Source of the DNA: Salinarimonas sp.
GTDB taxonomy: Bacteria; Pseudomonadota; Alphaproteobacteria; Rhizobiales; Beijerinckiaceae
Length of the DNA: 62,872 nucleotides
NCBI GenBank assembly: GCA_020832565.1
Contig: JAFIEI010000017.1
Coordinates: 1 to 62,872 of the forward strand
Direction: 5' to 3'
Shown: positions 52,640-60,801 of the stretch, piece after piece
Numbering within the stretch: position 1 is the stretch's first letter
Layout: each line of letters starts with the position of its first letter
Program-made: the position numbers and the translations under genes
Notes under the pieces: model-generated
Databases searched by the model: none
What the model was told of the DNA's origin: nothing
What the model saw: the letters and a program-made list of their open reading frames with translations, nothing else

Positions 52640-54187
52640 TTACAGCCCGAGCAGCGCGAGGAATTTGACGAGCCAGCCGAATTCCGTCGGATGCGCCTCG
52701 GCCAATGCTCTTAATTCGCCGGCGCGCGCGGTGAAAAAGTCCCGGGCTGCCGCGATCAAACGATCGATGTTGTCAAATGCCCATTTGGCACCACGAGCTG
52801 CTATTCCTAGCTTTATCCCGTTCCAAGTCTTCCCCGCAATATCCTTTACTTCAATGACAATCCGCTGCCCGCCGGCTACGACGCCTCTCGCAATGGTTGA
52901 CTCAGCGAGTTTGCCGAGCACGTTGTTAAGCGAATCGGCCAGACCGCGCCAAGTCAGTGGCTCTCGCGGGTTACTACGCACATCCTCAGCTTGTTTTTCG
53001 AGGCTTTCCGGGATTGCAGGGTCGATGGCGTCGTGCTCGCGCAATTCCTCCGTGATCGCCTCGATTTCGGGGATCGCCTCTTCAATTCCGGGAGCGGCGG
53101 GAGGCGCCGGCGCGGTTTCGTCGCGATAGGCGCGCCAGGCGGGAAAGCGCTCCAGAAACACGCTCAGCGCGGCGGCGAATTCACGCAATTCTGCGGCGTC
53201 AGCATCCGCCATGGTCTCGCCCGCCGCGCCGGCCTGTGCGATGACGCGCTCGCCGTGGATCCCCATCGCGATCGGGTTGGCGGCCTCGTATTCCGCGCCG
53301 AGCGAATCCTCCAGCCGCGTCAGCGCCCGCTCCAGCTGGGGCATCTGGTTGCCGATGCGCGGGCGGATATCGGCGAGATCCTCAAGGTAATCCCGCAGCG
53401 CCTGCCAGGCCTGCCGTGCCCGCTCATGCGCATCCTCCCCAAGCCCATCCCCGGGCCGCGCCGGCCTCAGCCTGCCATCGACAATCTCGACTTCAAGCGG
53501 CGCCCGCACCGGCGCCGGAACCAGCACCTCATCCGGTTCAGATTCACCGCCGATCGGCTGCGGCGGGCTGCCATCGGGGGTGTATGCGGGCGTATAGGGC
53601 TTGGGCCAGGGCGGCAGGCTGCGGAGATAGGCGAGGGTTTCGCGGGTGCGTTCTCTGTTCTGTTCAATGTCCGCGAGTTCGGCGAGGCGGCCATCGCGGG
53701 CGGTGGCAGGGGTGTTCTTGAACGAGAGACCAGCATCTTCTCCAGTTTTAAAAATCAGTGTTCCTTCTCCGAGTTGCTCAAGCAATGTCAACAAGCGCAG
53801 ATCAGTCACCTGCGTATGGTGCAGTGAAAGCGCTTGCAGGTTTGATTGCCCAGCAAGAGGCGCGAGGTCGCTAACTTTCGTGCCGCTGAGATCAAGCGCC
53901 AAAAGCTTTGTCAGCCCGACAACTGGAGCGAGGTCATTAACCGGTGTATTATGTAAGTAGAGTCTAAGAATTGATACTATGTCGCTTAGCGGTTCAAGAT
54001 CGCTGATTTGTGTATCATTGAGCCTGAGCATTTGCAGGTTTGTGATCTCCCCCAATTCAGGAGGTAACCGTTGTAGCGAGTTGAAGGCGTTGCCACTCAA
54101 GGATAAACTCGTCTCCCCCGCAGCCTTCACCCGCGCGATCTCTTCAACCGCCGCCGCGTAGGCCTCTTCCGCCGCATCGTCCGCCAT
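52640..54187 (-). CDS. Leucine-rich-repeat protein with C-terminal helical region
   Basis: A 515-residue protein. Residues 20-150 contain about five leucine-rich repeats of the internalin-like type (LQMLRLNDTQISDLEPLSDI, LYLHNTPVNDLAPVVGLTKL, LALDLSGTKVSDLAPLAGQS, LQALSLHHTQVTDL). A Pro-rich linker (PPWPKPYTPAYTPDGSPP) follows, then a long helical part with DYLEDLADIRPRIGNQMPQL. The last 100 residues include an amphipathic end (FGWLVKFLALLGL). No signal peptide is present. Some codon usage in the LRR part looks AT-richer than its neighbours, hinting at transfer. The function is unknown; a protein-interaction or defence role is possible. AAGGGG precedes ATG 54187. Confidence 0.8.
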   Translation of the reverse strand: MADDAAEEAYAAAVEEIARVKAAGETSLSLSGNAFNSLQRLPPELGEITNLQMLRLNDTQISDLEPLSDIVSILRLYLHNTPVNDLAPVVGLTKLLALDLSGTKVSDLAPLAGQSNLQALSLHHTQVTDLRLLTLLEQLGEGTLIFKTGEDAGLSFKNTPATARDGRLAELADIEQNRERTRETLAYLRSLPPWPKPYTPAYTPDGSPPQPIGGESEPDEVLVPAPVRAPLEVEIVDGRLRPARPGDGLGEDAHERARQAWQALRDYLEDLADIRPRIGNQMPQLERALTRLEDSLGAEYEAANPIAMGIHGERVIAQAGAAGETMADADAAELREFAAALSVFLERFPAWRAYRDETAPAPPAAPGIEEAIPEIEAITEELREHDAIDPAIPESLEKQAEDVRSNPREPLTWRGLADSLNNVLGKLAESTIARGVVAGGQRIVIEVKDIAGKTWNGIKLGIAARGAKWAFDNIDRLIAAARDFFTARAGELRALAEAHPTEFGWLVKFLALLGL

Positions 54188-54392
54188 ATCCGCCCCTTGC
54201 AAACTTCCCGCGCAGTATCGCCCGCCCCGCCCGCAATGCCAATCCCTCACTGCTGAGCGGGCGATGCAGCGCGTCCTCCCCTCTCCACGAGGGGAAGAGG
54301 AGCGCCGGCGCGGCCTTCATGAAGCGCAATCAGTTTATCAAAAAAACATCACAATCATATGATTTAAATCAATAATCTCCCCTGCCACACCC

Positions 54393-55373
54393 TCACATCG
54401 GAAACAGATCATGCGGCAGATATCCGCTGCGGATCAGCCAGAGGAAGGCCGTCAGTGTCACCACGGAGACCACCGTCCCCGCCAGCACGCAGGCGGAGGC
54501 GCGCTCGACGCCGACATTGTATTGCGTCGAGATCACGAAGATGTTGAGCGCCGGCGGCAGCGCCGCCATCACGATTGCGGCGAAGACCCACATCGGATCG
54601 AAGACCCCGATCGCCGAGAGCAGCACCCAGACCAGCAATGGGTGGATGATCAGCTTGATCACCACGAGAAACGGCACCTCCGGCGGGATCCGTTTCGCAC
54701 CGCTCCCCCCCGTCAGCGCCACGGTGACGCCGAGCAGAAACAGCGCCGAGGGCGCGGCGGCATTGGCGAGCCACTCGGTCATGGTGTCGATGGTGCTCGG
54801 CACGCTCAGCGCGAAATAGCTGAAGGTGACGCCGAGCACCGTCGCGATGTTGAACGGATGGGTGACGACCCGGAAAGCCACCTCCCCGGCCATCCGCAAC
54901 GGGCTCTGCTTCTCGACTCCGGCGATCGCCATCAGGAGCGGGATCAGCGAAAACAGCAGCAGATTGTCGAAGACGAAGATCAGCACCACCGGCGCCGTTG
55001 CCGCCGGGCCCAGCGCGGCGAGGATCAGCGGCGGGCCCATATAGCCGATATTCGAATAGGACCCGGCCACCCCCTGCATCACGGCCTGGGGCATGTCGCG
55101 GGTGAACCACCAGCCGGCGGTAAATGCCAGGGCGAAGGCGCAATAGGTGGCAAGCGTCGTGGCGATGATGAAGGGCCAGTTCGCCAGCTCGTCGATCGGC
55201 TTGTCGGCAACGAGCCGAAAAAACAGGCACGGCAGCGCAATGTAGATCAGGAAGAACTGCATCCAGGCAAGCCCGCCCTTCTCCAGATCGACGAGCTTTG
55301 CGCAGACGAATCCAATGGCGATCAGCCCGAAGAACGGGGCGATCAGATCGAGTAGCCCGATCAGATCGGACAT
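54393..55373 (-). CDS. AEC family transporter (auxin efflux carrier-like)
   Basis: A 326-residue membrane transporter with about ten helices, beginning LIAPFFGLIAIGFVCAKLVD. It has the central crossing region SYSNIGYMGPPLILAALGP and the C-terminal repeat ALPPALNIFVISTQYNVGVE. Bacterial AEC members export malonate, malate or amino acids. GGAG lies nine bases before ATG 55373. The substrate cannot be assigned. Confidence 0.9.
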   Translation of the reverse strand: MSDLIGLLDLIAPFFGLIAIGFVCAKLVDLEKGGLAWMQFFLIYIALPCLFFRLVADKPIDELANWPFIIATTLATYCAFALAFTAGWWFTRDMPQAVMQGVAGSYSNIGYMGPPLILAALGPAATAPVVLIFVFDNLLLFSLIPLLMAIAGVEKQSPLRMAGEVAFRVVTHPFNIATVLGVTFSYFALSVPSTIDTMTEWLANAAAPSALFLLGVTVALTGGSGAKRIPPEVPFLVVIKLIIHPLLVWVLLSAIGVFDPMWVFAAIVMAALPPALNIFVISTQYNVGVERASACVLAGTVVSVVTLTAFLWLIRSGYLPHDLFPM

Positions 55374-55513
55374 GCGGCGGCGCTCCGGGACAAGAGACAA
55401 GACGGGCGGGACGCCACCCTAATCGCGCGCGCTACCATTCGACAACCGGCGAAAACCACCCAGACGGCTTCAGCCCGGGTGCGCGGATAGGCGGGGATTT
55501 GATGCGGCACGGG

Positions 55514-55546
55514 CTTTGAATTCGTGGTGAATGCGCCTATTTTCTG
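55514..55546 (+). promoter_or_regulatory. Candidate RpoH (heat-shock) promoter of hspQ
   Basis: CTTT (55514-55517) and CCTATTTTCTG (55536-55546) are 18 bases apart, close to the alphaproteobacterial sigma-32 pattern CTTG-N17/18-CYTATNT. The site lies about 20 bases upstream of the hspQ ATG (55565). The fit is imperfect in the -35. Confidence 0.4.
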
Positions 55547-55564
55547 TAGGGAAAGGGGTCAGGT

Positions 55565-55894
55565 ATGACAGTACGCGTCGCCAAATTCGCGATCGGTCAG
55601 GTGGTTCGGCATCGGTATTATCCGTTCCGCGGGATCATTTTCGACGTCGATCCGGAATTCGCCAACACGGAAGAATGGTGGCTGGCGATCCCGGATGACG
55701 TGCGCCCGCGCAAGGACCAGCCGTTCTACCATCTCTTCGCCGAGAACGCGCAGACGGAATACGTCGCTTATGTCTCGGAGCAAAACCTCGTTCCCGATGA
55801 TTCCGACGCGCCCCTGCGCCATCCCATGGTGCCCTCGATGTTCGAACGCCAGCCCGATGGCGGGTATCGCACAAAGGCCGGCACCGCGAACTGA
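55565..55894 (+). CDS. hspQ: Heat shock protein HspQ
   Basis: A 109-residue protein with the HspQ/YccV pattern: KFAIGQVVRHRYYPFRGIIF, then DVDPEFANTEEWWLAIPDD and QPFYHLFAENAQTEYVAYVS. In enterobacteria HspQ binds hemimethylated DNA and acts as an adaptor for Lon protease. It is monocistronic, with AGGTATG close to a weak ribosome-binding site, a possible heat-shock promoter upstream and a terminator downstream. Confidence 0.93.
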   Translation: MTVRVAKFAIGQVVRHRYYPFRGIIFDVDPEFANTEEWWLAIPDDVRPRKDQPFYHLFAENAQTEYVAYVSEQNLVPDDSDAPLRHPMVPSMFERQPDGGYRTKAGTAN

Positions 55895-55934
55895 TGACGG
55901 CTTCGCACGAAGCGGGCGGGCGGGCCGCCACACG

Positions 55935-55963
55935 AAAAAAGCCGGGCCATGAGCCCGGCTTTT
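55935..55963. terminator. Bidirectional terminator between hspQ and ialB
   Basis: AAAAAA precedes the hairpin GCCGGGC-CATGA-GCCCGGC, which is followed by TTTT. The T runs on both strands allow it to end the converging hspQ and ialB transcripts. Confidence 0.88.
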
Positions 55964-55988
55964 CCATTCGAAACATCCAGGACGCGCG

Positions 55989-56735
55989 TCACTGGGCCTG
56001 TTGCTGAAGGCGCTCGCGCATTTCGTCCGAACGACGCTGCAGTTCTTCCTGCAGGCGGCGCTGCTGCTCTTCGAGCTCCTGCGGATCGATCGGGTCGCCG
56101 TCGAACCCTTCTGCGAAGCCTTCGAGCGGCACTGCAAAGGTCACGACCTGGCCGATCTGGTTCTGGACGCTGACATTGAGCGTCTCGCCGGCCTTGAACT
56201 GATCGAGCCTCTCCTCGTCGATCGTCGCCTCGGCAAAGCAGCCGTTCGGGAAACAGATCGCGTAGCTGCCGTTGGTGGGGCGGTTCTGATCGGCGGCGAA
56301 GCGGATACCGGGCTGCAGCAGCAGGCCCAGCGGCATCAGCATGCGCACGACCTTGTTCGGCTCGTCGGGATCCCCGCCCTCGATGTCGTAGACGGCGACG
56401 GCCATCAGCGGCTCGCCATCCTCGGAGATGAAGTCGCGGGTGGTGTAGCAGATGCGCGCCTCGGTCGAAGGATCCGTCCCGCAGACCTTGGTCCATTCCG
56501 TCTGCGAAGGCTCCGGGAACACTTCGACGGTGACCGGCTGACCATCCTGCGTGGGCTCGGGCGCCATCGGAGCCTGACCTTCGGGGCCGGGTGCCATCGG
56601 GGCCTGGCCGTCGGGGGCGGGCGGCGGCGTCTGCGCGAGTACCGCACCGGGAGCGAACGCTGCGCCGGCGATGGCGAGGGCGGCGACCAGGCCTAACGAT
56701 GTCCGCGTTTTCGCGGGGCGCGTCGAGAATGACAT
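55989..56735 (-). CDS. Invasion-associated locus B (IalB) family protein
   Basis: A 248-residue exported protein. The signal peptide TSLGLVAALAIAGAAFAPGA is followed by a Pro-rich spacer with duplicated GQAPMAPGPE-type units. The IalB domain shows EWTKVCGTDPSTEARICYTT, then LLLQPGIRFAADQNRPTNGS, with paired cysteines in AICFPNGCFAEATI. The C-terminus is a coiled Glu/Gln/Arg-rich tail. IalB homologues are typical of Hyphomicrobiales; beyond Bartonella their role is unclear. The start is ATG 56735 with AAGGA seven bases upstream. Confidence 0.87.
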   Translation of the reverse strand: MSFSTRPAKTRTSLGLVAALAIAGAAFAPGAVLAQTPPPAPDGQAPMAPGPEGQAPMAPEPTQDGQPVTVEVFPEPSQTEWTKVCGTDPSTEARICYTTRDFISEDGEPLMAVAVYDIEGGDPDEPNKVVRMLMPLGLLLQPGIRFAADQNRPTNGSYAICFPNGCFAEATIDEERLDQFKAGETLNVSVQNQIGQVVTFAVPLEGFAEGFDGDPIDPQELEEQQRRLQEELQRRSDEMRERLQQQAQ

Positions 56736-56961
56736 GCGTTGATCCTTCATTGTTCGATGGTGCCCGGCACCGCGCGATACGCCGCCGTTGCGACCGTGTG
56801 TTCCTGTTGATGCCACGCCGTGATCGCCGAATGCGGCGAAGCGATGGCATCGGCGACGCCGTTCTAGCGTTTCAACGCGCCGCTTTCCAGTCGTTTTCGT
56901 GGTCGACAATCATGTTAGGCTAGAACTGATTCGAGACATACGTCGCATCGAAGGACATCCC

Positions 56962-58815
56962 ATGCTCAGCTCCGCTCTCCGCCGTGGCGCATTTTCGTCG
57001 CCTCTGGCCATTGCGATCCTGATCGCGCTTGCCATTTCAATTCCAGCCCTGGATCATGCCGGCGCCCAGGATAAAGCCGATGATTCCATCGTATGGAGCC
57101 ACGGCATCGCCATGCATGGCGAGCCGGCCTTGCCAGCGGATTTTACGCATTTTCCCTATGTGAACCCGGATGCGCCGAAAGGCGGGCGCTTCACGCGGGC
57201 GCTGCAGGGGACATTCGACAGCCTCAACACCTATATCGTGCGCGGCGTGGCGCCCGACGCCGTCCCGAATTTCGTCCTCGAGCCGCTGATGGCGCGCTCC
57301 CTCGACGAGCCCTTCGCGCTCTACCCGCTACTGGCGGAGGCCGTGGCGCTGCCCGACGACCGTTCCTCGATCACCTTCAGGATCAATCCGCAGGCGCGCT
57401 TTTCCGATGGCGAACCCGTTACCGCGCATGATGTCGCCTTCAGCTTCGAGATCCTGCAGGAACACGGGCGGCCGTATTTCCGCGCGAATTATGGACAGGT
57501 CTCGGAGGTGGAGATCATCGACGACCTCACCATCCGCTTCGATCTGTCCGAAACCGACGACCGTGAATTGCCGCTCCTGCTCGGTCTGATGCGGGTGATG
57601 CCGGCGCATGCCATGGATGAAGAGACCTTCCGGAGTACATTCCTCGAAGGACCCGTCGGCTCCGGCCCGTACGAGATCAGCGACGTGCGTCCCGGCGAGC
57701 GGCTCACCCTGACCCGGCGCGAAGACTATTGGGGCGCCGACCTTCCGAGCCGCCGCGGCAAGTACAACTTCGATACCATTCGGTACGAATTCTTTCGTGA
57801 TGGCAACACGATGTTCGAAGGCTTTAAGACGGGATATTATGATCTTCGCATCGAGAGTGACGCCACGCGCTGGGCCACGGGATATGATTTTCCGGCCCTG
57901 AATGATGGCCGCGTGGTGCGCGAGGAAGTCCCGGTCGAGAGCCCGCGCGGCATGAACGGATTCGTTTTCAACACCCGCACCGAGCTGTTTTCGGATGTGC
58001 GCGTGCGCGAGGCATTGTCGGGGCTGTTCGACTTCGAATGGGTCAACCGCAATCTCTCCTACGGCCTGATGGCCCGCACACAGAGCTATTTCGAGGGTTC
58101 CGATCTTTCCGCGATCGGCCAGCCCGCGAGCGAGGCGGAACGCGAACTCCTCGCCCCCTTCCCGGATACGGTGCGCCCGGACATCATGGACGGCAGCTGG
58201 CGACCACCCGGACCGGACGGGTCGGGGCGCGACCGGGCGATGGCGCGGTTTGCGATGAATCTGCTCAACGAAGCCGGGTGGGAGCTCGATGGCAATACAC
58301 TGCGTCAGAACGAAACCGGAAGGATCTTTGCCTTCGAATTCCTCGCCGTGTCGCGCGCTCAGGAGCGCCTTGCCTTGAACTATGCGCAAAACCTGCGCCG
58401 GCTGGGCATCGATATGCGCGTGCGCATCGTCGACGATGCACAATACTGGCGCCGGCTCTCCTCCTTCGATTTCGACATGATCGAATGGACCTGGGGCGTA
58501 TCGGCATCGCCGGGGAACGAGCAGCGCAACCGCTGGAGCTCCGTCGCTGCGGAAAACGACGGCTCGCTCAACTTCGCCGGGGCACAGGAGCCTGCAATCG
58601 ACGCGATGGTCGATGCGATGCTGCTCGCCAATGATCACGAGGAGTTCGTTGCCGCCGTCCGCGCCCTCGATCGCGTACTTCTCTCGGGCTTCTACGCCGT
58701 TCCGCTGATGCACCAACCTGCCCTCTGGCTCGCGCATGATGCGGGATTGCGGCGCCCGGATGCCGTTCCGATGATGGGATTGCCGCCCGAACTGTGGTGG
58801 CGCGAATCGGAGTGA
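56962..58815 (+). CDS. Extracellular solute-binding protein, family 5 (YejA-like)
   Basis: A 617-residue periplasmic binding protein. A signal peptide (LAIAILIALAISIPALDHAG) precedes IVWSHGIAMHGEPALPADFT and PDAPKGGRFTRALQGTFDSL, the hallmark start of YejA-type proteins. YejABEF imports peptides and microcin C. No permease or ATPase genes are linked here, so it may be an orphan component. AAGGA lies six bases before the ATG. Confidence 0.9.
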   Translation: MLSSALRRGAFSSPLAIAILIALAISIPALDHAGAQDKADDSIVWSHGIAMHGEPALPADFTHFPYVNPDAPKGGRFTRALQGTFDSLNTYIVRGVAPDAVPNFVLEPLMARSLDEPFALYPLLAEAVALPDDRSSITFRINPQARFSDGEPVTAHDVAFSFEILQEHGRPYFRANYGQVSEVEIIDDLTIRFDLSETDDRELPLLLGLMRVMPAHAMDEETFRSTFLEGPVGSGPYEISDVRPGERLTLTRREDYWGADLPSRRGKYNFDTIRYEFFRDGNTMFEGFKTGYYDLRIESDATRWATGYDFPALNDGRVVREEVPVESPRGMNGFVFNTRTELFSDVRVREALSGLFDFEWVNRNLSYGLMARTQSYFEGSDLSAIGQPASEAERELLAPFPDTVRPDIMDGSWRPPGPDGSGRDRAMARFAMNLLNEAGWELDGNTLRQNETGRIFAFEFLAVSRAQERLALNYAQNLRRLGIDMRVRIVDDAQYWRRLSSFDFDMIEWTWGVSASPGNEQRNRWSSVAAENDGSLNFAGAQEPAIDAMVDAMLLANDHEEFVAAVRALDRVLLSGFYAVPLMHQPALWLAHDAGLRRPDAVPMMGLPPELWWRESE

Positions 58816-58865
58816 CGCGGCATGATCGCGTCAAGCGAATCGCAATTTGGGGGGAAGCGGTGTTC

Positions 58866-60176
58866 ATGAAGCCGCCTGCACGCGAACGATGGGCGCCGGA
58901 TGAGGGCGATGATGCGGCTGAAGGCCTGCCCGCCGCTCCGGTCGACGATGCCACGAGCGGGATCGCGTCGTTGTTTGCACAACGCGCGCTGACGGATCCC
59001 GGCGCATCGGCCTTTCTCCCGCAGGCAGGCAGCGAGGCATGGTCCGGGCGCAGCGAGGCCGCCTTCACGAATGCCGAGGCCGAAATGGCGGTGGCGCGTC
59101 TGGCGGCACGCTTCGCCGGCCTGGGGCTGGCCTCGCGCGCGCTGTTCGGCGTCGCCCTGCCCGCCGGACCCGAGGCCTGCCTCACCATTGCCGCCCTCGA
59201 TCGCGCCGGCCTCACCCCCTGCCTGATCCCGCTCGCATGGAAGCCGGACCAGATCGGCGCGGTCGTCGAGAATCTCGGCCTCGCCGGGGTCGCCACGCAG
59301 AGCCGCGTCGGCGATCTGAGCCCGGCCATGGAATGGCGCGATCTCGCCATGCGCTTCTTCGGATTGCGCTTCCTCGCAGCCTTCGGCCCCGCCGTTCCGG
59401 ACGGGTTCATCGATCTCGACGCGGCTATGACCCAGCCCGAACTATCGGTTCCGGCAAGCGACGCAGCTCATGACGCCCCCTCGGCACAGGCGGGTTATGT
59501 CGCCCTCGCCATGCAGGATGGCGAACCGGTCGCCTGGTTTCGCAGCTGGGCCGCAGCAAGGGCGGCAGCCGAGTGTTTCGTTGCGGCAGCAGAAATCCCC
59601 GCAGGGCAGCGCCTGCTCACCCTGCTCGCCCAGGATGATCATCGCGGGTTGACGACTGGGTTGATGGCCGCGCTCATCAGCGGATGCACGCTGGAGGCGC
59701 ACGGGCTGTTTGCGAGTGACGCGCTCACGGCGAGCCTCGCCTCTGATGGCCCCGTTCGGCTCGTCGCGCCCGGCTGGATGGAAACCGCGCTGGCGCGTCT
59801 GGATTTCCCGCAGAACCTGTGCGGCGTGGTGCTCGTGCATGACGCGCCGGTACGCTTCAAGGCGCAGACGCCACTGACTCACGGTGTCGTCGATGCTCTC
59901 GCCTTCGGGGAGATCGCGCTGCTCGCTCAGGCGCGCGATGCACGCGGTCGCTTCGCGCTGTCACTGGATCGCGCCGGCGAAGCGGCCGAAACGCTTTCGG
60001 TGCGCCGTGAGACGGATGGACGCATCCAGTTTCGGGGCATCGCCGCGCAGGCAGCTCCTCTCGACGGGCGAAACCCGCCGATCGAGGCCGATCTGTGGCG
60101 TGATTCCGGTTTCGTCGCAGAGGTCTTTGCCGGAATCGTCATCGGGGTCACCCGGATCGGCGCGGCATCATTGTAG
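58866..60176 (+). CDS. Degenerate acyl-CoA synthetase-like protein
   Basis: A 436-residue protein that resembles the N-terminal domain of AMP-dependent acyl-CoA synthetases: LAARFAGLGLASRALFGVAL, then PAGPEACLTIAALDRAGLTP and CLIPLAWKPDQIGAVVENLG. The adenylate-forming signature (SGTTGxPK) is missing, and the C-terminal domain with its catalytic lysine is absent. It may be a non-catalytic scaffold. The gene lies 50 bases after the binding-protein gene and 120 before a degenerate receiver, so the three may be cotranscribed. Confidence 0.6.
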   Translation: MKPPARERWAPDEGDDAAEGLPAAPVDDATSGIASLFAQRALTDPGASAFLPQAGSEAWSGRSEAAFTNAEAEMAVARLAARFAGLGLASRALFGVALPAGPEACLTIAALDRAGLTPCLIPLAWKPDQIGAVVENLGLAGVATQSRVGDLSPAMEWRDLAMRFFGLRFLAAFGPAVPDGFIDLDAAMTQPELSVPASDAAHDAPSAQAGYVALAMQDGEPVAWFRSWAAARAAAECFVAAAEIPAGQRLLTLLAQDDHRGLTTGLMAALISGCTLEAHGLFASDALTASLASDGPVRLVAPGWMETALARLDFPQNLCGVVLVHDAPVRFKAQTPLTHGVVDALAFGEIALLAQARDARGRFALSLDRAGEAAETLSVRRETDGRIQFRGIAAQAAPLDGRNPPIEADLWRDSGFVAEVFAGIVIGVTRIGAASL

Positions 60177-60296
60177 CTGCCGCCGCATGCGTCCCCCTGC
60201 AAGATTATACGGATAATACGCACTCGACTCCGGAACCCACGGCGGCTAGCGTCATTGCCGAGGTGGCTATTGATCACGCCCGGCCCTGGACATGTG

Positions 60297-60665
60297 ATGT
60301 CAGAACTCAAGCGTATCATCGTCGTCGATAACGGCGATCGCGAACCGGAAGCAGCCCTGTCGGCCGAACTGGCCGAACTTGGCTATGCCAGTATCACCAC
60401 CTCGGTCGAAGCTGCACCGGATGTCTTCGCCGCGATGGCCGAACCGGACGCCGTTTTGCTGCACATTGCCGACCACAACGACGCGCGCACCGATGCGGCC
60501 TTCGCCGCCTTTGCCGACCGGCTGGAGCGCGCGCATCCCCATATTCCGGTGATCCGCCTCGACGGCGCACGCGATAGCCTCGGCGGTTCGCATCTCGCGA
60601 CGCTGCAGAGCAGGATCGGTCTGGCGACAACGGCCGTCACCCCGGCGAAACCCCCGCGCCTTTGA
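60297..60665 (+). CDS. Degenerate response-regulator receiver-like protein
   Basis: A 122-residue protein with the beta-alpha pattern of a CheY-like domain: RIIVVDNGDREPEAALSAEL, then GYASITTSVEAAPDVFAAMA. It shows the VLLHIADHND strand where the phospho-acceptor aspartate would be expected, and HPHIPVIRLDG. The acidic pocket is partly kept (DN near the start), but the acceptor strand is unusual and no output domain is present. It may be a pseudo-receiver. Confidence 0.6.
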   Translation: MSELKRIIVVDNGDREPEAALSAELAELGYASITTSVEAAPDVFAAMAEPDAVLLHIADHNDARTDAAFAAFADRLERAHPHIPVIRLDGARDSLGGSHLATLQSRIGLATTAVTPAKPPRL

Positions 60666-60801
60666 CGCGTTCTCCCTGAGCGACCGGCGGCAGCGGCTTG
60701 ATCTTGCTCAAGGCGCTGCGTGCGAACGACAGGCAGGCTGTTTGCAATGAACAAACCTGTCGCGCACGGGACAACGGGACGCGACAACGGGGGAGATCGT
60801 C

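Noticed and set aside
57328-58737. Minus-strand open frame of about 469 codons
   Set aside because: Antisense to the YejA-like gene, which has a signal peptide and family motifs.
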